A stretch of DNA of 6,199 nucleotides, taken from positions 1 through 6,199 of the forward strand of contig USCW01000100.1 of assembly GCA_900553315.1 (NCBI GenBank), read 5' to 3'. Made by a program: the position numbers and the translations under genes. Below the pieces are notes generated by a model. The model worked only from the letters and a program-made list of their open reading frames with translations. It was not told the origin of the DNA and did not search any database. Shown in pieces: positions 1-5,794 of the stretch. The DNA comes from an uncultured Eubacteriales bacterium. GTDB taxonomy: Bacteria > Bacillota > Clostridia > Christensenellales > Aristaeellaceae. Position 1 is the first letter of the stretch; every line of letters starts with the position of its first letter.

Positions 1-41
1 CGCCCCTGCTAGTTGGGCGCGGTTCCTTGCAAGTTGTTTGT

Positions 42-72
42 GGTCACGGCGGCTGACAGAGCCGCCGCGACC
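42..72. repeat. Hairpin repeat, copy 1 (inverted relative to copy 2 at 5261-5291)
   Basis: The 31-nt unit has arms 42-54 and 60-72 around the loop GACAG. There are 12 Watson-Crick pairs and one A46/C68 mismatch, which becomes a G-U wobble if the minus strand is the RNA. It shares 26 of 31 positions with the minus strand of 5261-5291, including the 15-nt core CACGGCGGCTGACAG. Two of the differences are paired, compensatory changes in the stem. This supports a genuine repeat family selected for its structure, of the REP-like palindrome or terminator-like type. What it does is not visible. Confidence 0.7.
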
Positions 73-292
73 TGCCAACGCTGGGTGCGGTACAAGCCTA
101 TAAGCAAGGGGGGGCGAAGGGGTGGCGGGGGGCGATCGGAAAGCTGCCAGACGGGCTTCGTCCACCGCCTCGCCTCCGCAGAGGCGAAATTCTCCTGCGT
201 CAGCGTATGACTGAGGATACTCCCTTTCTCTGGGGAGGAATCTTGAAGGATGGAGCGCCAAATCTGTCGAAGTGCCCTTTATCACGTTATCC

Positions 293-300
293 AAAGGTGG
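293..300 (+). promoter_or_regulatory. Ribosome binding site fixing the helicase start
   Basis: AAAGGTGG lies 7 nt before the ATG at 308. The upstream in-frame ATG at 272 has no Shine-Dalgarno sequence at a usable distance, and its 12 extra codons run through this site. The start at 308 is therefore preferred. Confidence 0.75.
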
Positions 301-307
301 TGAGACG

Positions 308-2605
308 ATGGAAGAACAGCGGATTTCCGTGCGCGAGCTGGTGGAGTTCACCTACCACGGGGAGGACATTCGTCCCGGCGGTACGATCAAGGACATGCAG
401 GAAGGGATGCTGGGGCACAAGGCGCGTCAGCGGCTGCTGGGGGACGCGTGGGAGGCGGAAAAGCCGGTATCCACATGCATTCCGGTGGAGGAAGACGAGG
501 AGCCGTGGGCGCTGCTGGTGGCGGGGCGTATGGATGCGTGGCGGGAGGTGCCGCCCTGCGTGGAGGAGATCAAGCTATGGCAGGGGCAGACAGCGCCGGA
601 GGAGCCGCTTATGGCGCATTGGATGCAATGCGTATGCTATGGAGCCATCGTCTGCCGGGAAGAGGGACGGGACAGCGTAGGGCTTCGGGTGGTGTATGTA
701 GATCGTCGGGGCAAAGAACGCGCCTGCTTTGAGCAGGAATGGACGGCGGAGCGCTGCGAGGCGTGTCTGATGGAGCTGGCAGCGAACTACATTGCCCGGG
801 AGCGGATACGTCGTGCCCATGTGATAGCGCGGGATCGTTCCCTGCGGGGGCTGAGCTTTCCTTATGCGGCTTATCGGGCGGGACAGCGGGAAATGGCGGT
901 GCAGGTCTACACGGCGATTCGGCGGCGGAAGCGGTTATTCGCCAGTATGCCCACGGGGACGGGCAAGTCCTCGGCGGCGCTATTCCCGGCGCTGAAGGCG
1001 CTGGGGGAGGGGCTTACGGGGCAGGTATACTACCTCACGGCCCGCACAACGCAGCGTCAGGCGGCGCTGGAGGCGGTGGAACGAATGCGTCGGCAGGACC
1101 TGCGCCTGTGGGTGCTGACGCTGAACGCCAAAGAAAAGCAATGTCCGCGGCCCACAGTTTGCCATCCGGACTGGTGTCCCCGGGCGAAGGGGCATTTTCT
1201 GCGGGATCAGGCGGCGCTGACGGAGATGCTGAACTGTCAGGACTGGACGGGGGACGCGGTGACGGCTATGGCGGAGAAGCACGAGCTATGCCCGTTCGAG
1301 TTTGCGCTGTCCTTGGCGGAGCTGGCGGACGTAGTGATCTGCGATTACAACTATGCCTTTGACCCGGCGGTACACATTCAGCGCATTTTCGACCGGCGGG
1401 GAGACGTGACGCTGCTGGTGGACGAGGCGCACAACCTGCTTTCCCGCACGCGGGAGATGCTCTCCGGGCAGGTGGACGGCCCGGCGCTGCGGCGCTTGCG
1501 GCAGGAGGTCGGTAAGGCGGCGGGGCGGAAGCATCCGCTGTACAAGGCGCTGACGGAGCTGCTTAAGCGCATCGGGGATGTGCCGCTTCCCGAGGGGGAG
1601 ACGGAGGGCCGAGTGCCGCGTCTGCCGGAAGGGATGATCGACGCGGCGGAGGATACGGTGGACGCCCTTGCGGCGGCAGGGCAGGAGCGGTTCAACTGGG
1701 GCGAGGCGGCGCAAGGAATTGGCAGCGCCCTTCGGGAGCTGCTGGGTTTTCTGCGCACCCAGCGGCGGGAGCAGTCGGGCTATGCTTATCTGGCGCAGGG
1801 GCGGCGGGATTTCCGCGTCACGGCGCTGGCGCTGGATGTGGCTTCGCATTTGCGGGAGGTGACAGCGCCTCTCAGCGGTGTGATCTGCTTTTCCGCGACC
1901 TTTGCGCCCTTGGAGGATATGAAGACGCTGCTGGGCGGCGAGGAGGAGGACGCGTGCTTCGCCATGCCCTCGCCCTTTCCGCCGGAGCATCTGCTGGTGA
2001 TGCAGGAGAGCGTGAACACCCGCTATCAGCACCGGGAGGCCACGGCGGGACGGATTGCGGCACGGATTCAGACGATGATTGCCGCGCATCCGGGCAAGTA
2101 TATTGTCTATTTCCCCAGCTTTGCCTACTTGAAGCAGGTGGAGGAGCGTCTGGGCGAGCTGTCCCATCAATCCCAGCGGCCGGACATGGACGAGGGGGAA
2201 CGCCGGGACTTTCTGCGGCCCTACATGGAGGGCGTGGAGCCGGTGCTGTCCCTGTGTGTGCTGGGCGGCGTATTTGCCGAGGGGATCGACCTGCCGGGCA
2301 CAGCGCTGGACGGCGTGATGGTGGTAGGCGTAGGGCTGCCACAGGTGAACCTGTTTCAGGAGACGCTGCGGGATTATTACGAGGCGCAGTTGGGCCGGGG
2401 CTTCGCCTACGCCTATCAGATACCCGGAATGCAGAAGGTGGCCCAGGCGGTGGGCAGGGTCATCCGCACGGAGAATGACCGCGGCGTGGCGCTTTTGATG
2501 GACGACCGCTATACGCAGGGGGCTTATCGGGCGCTGTGTCCGGCGCATTGGCAGGTGCGGCGGGGAGACGCAAAGGAGCTTCTGGAAAAATTTTGGCGGG
2601 AATAA
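308..2605 (+). CDS. XPD/DinG-type ATP-dependent DNA helicase with N-terminal Cas4/RecB-like nuclease domain
   Basis: A 765-residue superfamily 2 DNA helicase of the Rad3/XPD/DinG group (COG1199 type), expected to unwind DNA 5' to 3' using ATP. Motifs seen: Walker A PTGTGKS at 215-221; four candidate 4Fe-4S cysteines at C279, C285, C290 and C328, the last in the family-typical CPFE; DEAH at 372-375; SAT at 529-531; motif V GGVFAEGIDLPG at 653-664; motif VI QxxGRxIR at 713-720. Residues 1-120 carry a PD-(D/E)XK signature: H37, GRMD with D76, VEEIK with E87 and K89, and Q107xxxY111. This is the order H, D, ExK, QxxxY of Cas4/RecB nucleases. I do not see the extra C-terminal cysteine cluster of iron-sulphur Cas4 nucleases. 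The nuclease call rests on motif order, the helicase call on many exact motifs. ATG at 308 has the better ribosome site; a 12-codon extension to 272 is possible. Sampled stretches are about 68-75% GC, richer than the SWIM gene. DNA repair is the likely role. Confidence 0.92.
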   Translation: MEEQRISVRELVEFTYHGEDIRPGGTIKDMQEGMLGHKARQRLLGDAWEAEKPVSTCIPVEEDEEPWALLVAGRMDAWREVPPCVEEIKLWQGQTAPEEPLMAHWMQCVCYGAIVCREEGRDSVGLRVVYVDRRGKERACFEQEWTAERCEACLMELAANYIARERIRRAHVIARDRSLRGLSFPYAAYRAGQREMAVQVYTAIRRRKRLFASMPTGTGKSSAALFPALKALGEGLTGQVYYLTARTTQRQAALEAVERMRRQDLRLWVLTLNAKEKQCPRPTVCHPDWCPRAKGHFLRDQAALTEMLNCQDWTGDAVTAMAEKHELCPFEFALSLAELADVVICDYNYAFDPAVHIQRIFDRRGDVTLLVDEAHNLLSRTREMLSGQVDGPALRRLRQEVGKAAGRKHPLYKALTELLKRIGDVPLPEGETEGRVPRLPEGMIDAAEDTVDALAAAGQERFNWGEAAQGIGSALRELLGFLRTQRREQSGYAYLAQGRRDFRVTALALDVASHLREVTAPLSGVICFSATFAPLEDMKTLLGGEEEDACFAMPSPFPPEHLLVMQESVNTRYQHREATAGRIAARIQTMIAAHPGKYIVYFPSFAYLKQVEERLGELSHQSQRPDMDEGERRDFLRPYMEGVEPVLSLCVLGGVFAEGIDLPGTALDGVMVVGVGLPQVNLFQETLRDYYEAQLGRGFAYAYQIPGMQKVAQAVGRVIRTENDRGVALLMDDRYTQGAYRALCPAHWQVRRGDAKELLEKFWRE

Positions 2606-2643
2606 AGGCTTTCCCGGCACGCGTGACGAACTCTTTTACCTAC

Positions 2644-2661
2644 AGGGGCGCTGCCGCCCCT
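2644..2661 (+). other. Intergenic hairpin between helicase and deoC
   Basis: AGGGGCG (2644-2650) and CGCCCCT (2655-2661) form a perfect 7-bp stem with a 4-nt CTGC loop. It starts 38 nt after the helicase stop and ends 17 nt before the deoC ribosome site (GGAGG, 2679-2683). No U-run follows, so it is a poor intrinsic terminator. It may trim or stabilise a shared transcript, or damp read-through. I found no clear separate deoC promoter in the 87-nt gap. Confidence 0.5.
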
Positions 2662-2692
2662 CCGAAACGATGAAAATTGGAGGCATGTTCCC

Positions 2693-3424
2693 ATGAAATT
2701 GACTCCCCATGATATTGCCAAGATGCTGGATCACAGCACGCTTCAGCCCTTCCTGACCGACGACGACATCCGCAAGGGCTGTGAGCTGGCGCTGCATTAC
2801 GATACGGCCAGTGTGTGTGCCCGTCCCTGTGATATGCCGCTGGTCGCGTCTCTGCTGAAGGGCAGCGATGTGAAGGTCTGCACGGTGATCGGCTTCCCGC
2901 ACGGTGCGCACCGCACGGCCATCAAGGTGGCTGAGGCGAAGCAGGCGCTGGCGGATGGCTGCCAGGAGCTGGATATGGTGCTGAACATCGGCAAGATGAT
3001 CCACGGCGATTACGACTACGTGCAGGATGAAATTCATCAGATCGTGGAGGTCGCACACGCGGCGGGGGCGATCGTGAAGGTGATTCTTGAGACCTGCTAC
3101 CTGACGGATGAGCAGAAGGTGAAGGCTTGCCAGCTGAGCGAGACGGCGGGCGCCGACTTTGTAAAAACAAGCACGGGCTACGGCAGCAAGGGCTGCACCA
3201 TCGAGGACTTGAAGCTGATGCGCGCCAGCGTCTCCGACCATGTGCGTGTGAAGGGCTCCGGCGGCATTCGTGATCTGGATACGGTGCTGTCTGCACGTGC
3301 GGTGGGCGCGTCCCGCTGCGGCGTGAGCGCGACTGCGGCCATCATGGCCGAGGCGGAGAAGCGCTATGCCGAGGGCACGCTGGAGGAAGTTACCGATCTA
3401 AAGGAAATGCAGGGCGGATATTAA
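2693..3424 (+). CDS. deoC: Deoxyribose-phosphate aldolase
   Basis: A class I aldolase that splits 2-deoxy-D-ribose 5-phosphate into glyceraldehyde 3-phosphate and acetaldehyde, the last step of deoxynucleoside catabolism in the cytoplasm. The 243 residues match the family's usual size (E. coli about 259). Catalytic positions are present with family spacing: D94 in ELDMVLNIG, K129 in IVKVILETC, the Schiff-base lysine K158 in ADFVKTSTGYG, and K187 in VRVKGSGGIRD. KVCTVIGFP at 61-69 and SVCARP at 40-45 are also typical. It reads GFPHGAH and VCARP where the best-known enzymes have GFPLGAN and VCVNP or similar, so it may belong to a variant subgroup; the active site is intact. ATG at 2693 follows GGAGG by 9 nt. 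It lies 87 nt after the helicase with no other deo gene visible, and a strong terminator follows its stop. Confidence 0.95.
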   Translation: MKLTPHDIAKMLDHSTLQPFLTDDDIRKGCELALHYDTASVCARPCDMPLVASLLKGSDVKVCTVIGFPHGAHRTAIKVAEAKQALADGCQELDMVLNIGKMIHGDYDYVQDEIHQIVEVAHAAGAIVKVILETCYLTDEQKVKACQLSETAGADFVKTSTGYGSKGCTIEDLKLMRASVSDHVRVKGSGGIRDLDTVLSARAVGASRCGVSATAAIMAEAEKRYAEGTLEEVTDLKEMQGGY

Positions 3425-3441
3425 CCTCGAATGTGCAAACG

Positions 3442-3472
3442 AAAAAAGCAAGCCGATGGGCTTGCTTTTTTT
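3442..3472. terminator. Bidirectional intrinsic terminator between deoC and the SWIM gene
   Basis: GCAAGCC (3448-3454) and GGCTTGC (3459-3465) pair around a GATG loop. The stem extends by six A-T pairs on the outside. Seven T follow on the plus strand (3466-3472) and six A precede (3442-3447), giving a U-run in either direction. It starts 17 nt after the deoC stop and 15 nt beyond the convergent gene's stop, so it can end both transcripts. Confidence 0.93.
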
Positions 3473-3486
3473 CATGCTTGCAGGGC

Positions 3487-5148
3487 TCAAAAACCTGCGC
3501 TTGTGAGTTCGTCCAGCATCGCACGTCTGCGGGGATAGGCGTTTCGCCAGTCGGCGGCGATTTCCTTGGCGATTTTCTTGCCAGCCGTTTGCTGCCGAAG
3601 CTTGCGCAGATAATGGATCAGGAGCGCGTATTCCTTGCGGGTGGAGGCGTCAAGCATCGCCTTATGGATGACCGGCGTATAGAGCGCCAGCGTCTTTTCT
3701 GCATTCCATGCCAGCAGATTGACAAGATAGGTATCCAGCGTTTTCATATCTTGCTGGATGGAAACCTGCTGGAACAGCCGATCCCATGCCTTTATACTGA
3801 CCAGCAGCTGGCAGCGGATGGGTGCGGTGGATTTCTGCTCAAGCAGATGCTCCACCATCTCCGGCCATTGTGTCTCCGGCGTTACCGCACGCAGCTGTTC
3901 GACCTTGTCCAGCTTATACTGGGAGAAGGTCTCAAGATGGTGCAGCAGCTCGGCACGGTATTTCTCCGCCTGCCCGGTTTTCTGATACAGCTCGATCAGC
4001 TGGTCGCTGGCTTCATGCAGCCGCCATTCAAGGCCCGCGGAAAGCGTCTTTTCCTGCTCAAGCTGCTGAATGGCTTCGGTGAGCTTTCCATCCTCCAGCA
4101 GCCGATGGAGCGCCATATCCCGAATATACGGATTGTCCCAATATTTGTGCAGGAGCGCGTACACCTCCTCCTGCGTGCAGCCAAGCTGCTTCATAGTAAT
4201 CAGCCGATAGGGGATCAAATCCTCGGTCGGCGTCTTCTTCTGCGCCAGCATGTCGTCCAGCAGCTTCAAATTCTGTTTCAAATGCGGCGGATCCCAGTCA
4301 TAGCAGAACAGCACCGACTGCGGCGCGTCGGACATCAAGTCCGAGGTCTCATTCTTGACTATTTCCTGGAGTCGCTTATAAAGCTTGTCACGTTCCGATG
4401 GCTCTGCCAGATTGAGCACACAGTTCCATGCGTCCTCGCAGTAGTTGATGAACTCAAAGGTGTCCCCGTCAGAATCGTCGATGTCTTCACGATCTACACC
4501 CGTGGTGTAGGCCGCAAGCACCATATCAAAGGCGGAAAGCATGTCGTTGCGATCCATCAGCAGCTTAAGCTCTTCGTTGATAAAGTCTTCCAGCTCACCG
4601 AAGAACAAAGGCGCTCGGTCGTAATCAATGAAGCCATCACGATCCTGCGCATGTCGCTCAATGCGATTCAGCTCCTGCTGCCAATGAGCCTTCATCATTT
4701 TTTCAGTGGGCTTGGAGCCGTACTGCATGATGAGCTGCTGCTGATACTTTGGGTTGAAGGACAGCAGCAGCTCCACAAAGCGTTTGGTTTCATCCAAGGT
4801 CATCTGCTCCAGTACCTGCTTCCAATTCTGGGCGGGCTTTTCTGCTTTTGCCTTCTTTTTGGCGGAAGCGGGCTCCTTCGCGGCCTCGGCGGCAAAAAGC
4901 ACCGCCGCCATGTGCTTGCAATATTCATTTTCCTCCGCATAAGGGCAGGTGCAGGTCATGTCCGAAACTTCTCCTTTGTGGAGGAGAATATCGACATCAT
5001 AGGGTGCGGAGCCCTCGACGACGGCGTGAATCCCATCAGCAGTATAGTTCAGCTTCGTGACGCGTCCCTTGCGCCAGTAATCCTCTCCGCGATGCAGCAT
5101 AAGCTCATCGAAGCGCTCACGCCAATTTTTGATAACCATCTCTTGCAC
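3487..5148 (-). CDS. SWIM zinc-finger domain protein
   Basis: A 553-residue soluble protein. Residues 1-60 form a lead-in typical of bacterial SWIM proteins. The SWIM motif CxC-x8-CxH follows at C66, C68, C77 and H79 (CTCPY through YCKH). SWIM domains bind zinc and are thought to contact DNA or protein; the role of the free-standing bacterial ones is not established. Residues 88-107 are a Lys/Ala-rich linker. The rest (about 108-553) appears mainly helical, rich in Leu, Gln and Glu, and resembles helical-repeat scaffolds; no catalytic motif was found. No membrane segment or signal peptide is seen. The longest frame starts at GTG (5148) with GAGG only 4 nt upstream. ATG at codon 4 (5139) lies 13 nt from the same site, so the start is uncertain by three residues. 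Many relatives sit beside SNF2-type helicases, but none is adjacent here. The gene converges on deoC. Base composition is nearer 50-58% GC in samples, lower than the helicase. Confidence 0.88.
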   Translation of the reverse strand: MQEMVIKNWRERFDELMLHRGEDYWRKGRVTKLNYTADGIHAVVEGSAPYDVDILLHKGEVSDMTCTCPYAEENEYCKHMAAVLFAAEAAKEPASAKKKAKAEKPAQNWKQVLEQMTLDETKRFVELLLSFNPKYQQQLIMQYGSKPTEKMMKAHWQQELNRIERHAQDRDGFIDYDRAPLFFGELEDFINEELKLLMDRNDMLSAFDMVLAAYTTGVDREDIDDSDGDTFEFINYCEDAWNCVLNLAEPSERDKLYKRLQEIVKNETSDLMSDAPQSVLFCYDWDPPHLKQNLKLLDDMLAQKKTPTEDLIPYRLITMKQLGCTQEEVYALLHKYWDNPYIRDMALHRLLEDGKLTEAIQQLEQEKTLSAGLEWRLHEASDQLIELYQKTGQAEKYRAELLHHLETFSQYKLDKVEQLRAVTPETQWPEMVEHLLEQKSTAPIRCQLLVSIKAWDRLFQQVSIQQDMKTLDTYLVNLLAWNAEKTLALYTPVIHKAMLDASTRKEYALLIHYLRKLRQQTAGKKIAKEIAADWRNAYPRRRAMLDELTSAGF

Positions 5149-5200
5149 ACATCCTCATCAAAAGCAACCTCTAGTGCTCTGTATACCCTAAAATTGCCAT

Positions 5201-5230
5201 TTCTCGGAAAAGCGGTTCTCGCAGAAAAGC
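5201..5230. repeat. Short tandem direct repeat in the SWIM gene leader
   Basis: On the minus strand GCTTTTCTGCGAGAA (5230-5216) is followed after 2 nt by GCTTTTCCGAGAA (5213-5201). The two are identical apart from a 2-base gap. The pair lies about 50-80 nt upstream of the SWIM start, directly after a candidate -10 box. This is a position expected for an operator or leader element, but no regulator is recognisable. Confidence 0.5.
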
Positions 5231-5235
5231 TGCTA

Positions 5236-5241
5236 TTTATA
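5236..5241 (-). promoter_or_regulatory. Candidate -10 box for the SWIM gene
   Basis: TATAAA on the minus strand matches TATAAT at 5 of 6 positions and would start transcription about 80 nt before the gene. No good -35 box lies 16-18 nt upstream, so the call is weak. It sits within a small inverted repeat GCTA/TAGC (5232-5243). Confidence 0.25.
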
Positions 5242-5260
5242 GCGTGCTCAAACGCAGCAA

Positions 5261-5291
5261 GTCCGCGGCGGCGCTGTCAGCCGCCGTGGAC
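5261..5291. repeat. Hairpin repeat, copy 2 (inverted relative to copy 1 at 42-72)
   Basis: Arms 5261-5272 and 5280-5291 pair over 12 positions, with one G-U on the plus strand, around a 7-nt loop. The minus strand matches 42-72 at 26 of 31 positions. The hairpin abuts the stop codon of the minus-strand pseudogene (5292-5294), so it may have served as that gene's terminator, although only a poor T-run follows on the minus strand. Both copies carry the same mismatch position (A/C, or G-U on the opposite strand). Confidence 0.7.
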
Positions 5292-5642
5292 TCACACAAG
5301 CCTATCGGGCTCAGGCGGAACCAAACCAGCAGAATCACGCACCTCAAACGCCAGCCGCTCCGGCGCGTCATATATCTGCCGAAAGGCCCGGTGAAGCGCC
5401 TCCCCCGTCCGGGCGGTAAAGCAACTTCCCGCCGGACAGTATTTCCCCGGAAGCTCTGTCAGCGTCAGTTCAGGATGCAGCTCCGCCAAATAAACCTATG
5501 CCTTCTCCGCGTCCAGCAGCAGACTGATCCCCCGATACCACCCGTCGAAAAGCAGGAGGTCAAGTGTTCCGCCCCAGCATACTGACCGCAAAGCCGTCCG
5601 CCTTTAGCGACACCGCGCACCCCCGCTGAAGCTCACATTCAT
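5292..5642 (-). pseudogene. Decayed short gene of unknown family
   Basis: From ATG at 5642 to TGA at 5292-5294 the span is exactly 117 codons. GAAGG lies 4 nt upstream of the ATG and a strong promoter just before it. The frame is interrupted by TAA at 5604-5606 and TAG at 5496-5498. Between about 5618 and 5572 the protein-like reading moves to another frame (VSLKADGFAVSMLG) and then returns, as if one base had been lost near 5615 and one gained in the GGGG run near 5573. Restored, it would read MNVSFSGGA, then the segment above, then GTLDLLLFDGWYRGISLLLD, a nonsense codon, and a tail with LAELHPELTLTELPGKYCP and an ending EPDRLV. The first half has a beta-rich, cupin-like feel such as the sensor part of AraC-type regulators, but I do not recognise the family. 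Sequencing error could mimic the indels; the separate nonsense codon makes real decay likelier. Confidence 0.6.
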
Positions 5643-5669
5643 ATAGCCTTCAAACCACGCGCAATCCGT

Positions 5670-5698
5670 ATTATACCGGGCGTTTCTCCCTTTGCCAA
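5670..5698 (-). promoter_or_regulatory. Strong sigma-70/SigA-type promoter before the pseudogene
   Basis: On the minus strand TTGGCA (5698-5693, 5 of 6 to TTGACA) is followed after exactly 17 nt by a perfect TATAAT (5675-5670). Expected transcription start is near 5663, leaving about 20 nt to the ATG at 5642. It is the best promoter in the window, yet it faces a broken gene. Confidence 0.78.
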
Positions 5699-5738
5699 TG
5701 CGGCGGAAAGCGTTTGTATTCGACGAATTTTCTCCACG

Positions 5739-5781
5739 AAAAAAACGGTCTGACAACGTTGTTTCACGCCGTCAGACCGTT
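5739..5781 (-). terminator. Intrinsic terminator of the right-edge gene
   Basis: An 11-bp perfect stem, AACGGTCTGAC (5744-5754) with GTCAGACCGTT (5771-5781), closes a 16-nt loop. On the minus strand seven T follow (5745-5739). It begins 13 nt after the stop codon of the gene at 5795. The plus-strand side has no U-run, so it acts in one direction only. A small palindrome ACAACGTTGT (5753-5762) overlaps one arm and the loop. Confidence 0.9.
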
Positions 5782-5794
5782 CATCCTCTGCGTA

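Larger units (their letters stand above)
1..307. other. GC-rich structured non-coding region upstream of the helicase
   Basis: No convincing gene lies here. The only open frames are short, G/R-rich and lack family features. The stretch is rich in inverted repeats: a 13-position hairpin at 42-72, a 6-bp hairpin CGCCTC/GAGGCG at 171-186, and complementary blocks 25-30/104-109 (CCTTGC/GCAAGG) and 33-36/76-79 (GTTG/CAAC) that nest around the first hairpin. G-runs occur at 108-135. A strong GGGGAGG lies at 232-238, followed by TTG at 243, but the frame behind it only shadows the helicase gene. I see no good sigma-70 promoter for the helicase. The region could be an intergenic repeat element, a structured RNA, or the remains of an older gene; I cannot assign it to a known RNA family. 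Confidence 0.5.

Noticed and set aside
1..200. Possible signal recognition particle RNA or RNase P RNA
   Set aside because: TGCTAGTTGGG and CTTATAGGC-like words looked reminiscent. The signature loops I would expect were not found on either strand: the GGAA-type tetraloop with AGCA for SRP, and the conserved core blocks for RNase P.
13..210. 65-codon plus-strand frame in the left non-coding region
   Set aside because: It is glycine- and arginine-rich, starts at TTG without a ribosome site, and runs through the hairpin repeat. It is better explained as non-coding structure.
243..300. TTG start behind the GGGGAGG site at 232-238
   Set aside because: The frame shadows the helicase gene for most of its length and encodes low-complexity, tryptophan- and arginine-rich sequence. 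The purine-rich site may be leader sequence only.
1286..2620. 444-codon minus-strand open frame opposite the helicase
   Set aside because: It is rich in His, Arg, Pro and Leu and mirrors the codon bias of the GC-rich helicase, whose motifs are unmistakable. It is a composition artefact.
2670..2696. Eight-codon leader frame overlapping the deoC ATG
   Set aside because: It has no ribosome site of its own and no attenuator-like codon run; the ATGA overlap is probably chance.
3433..5394. 653-codon plus-strand open frame
   Set aside because: It lies opposite the SWIM gene, which has a clear zinc motif and family features. The antisense frame has no ribosome site or recognisable domain and runs through the deoC terminator.
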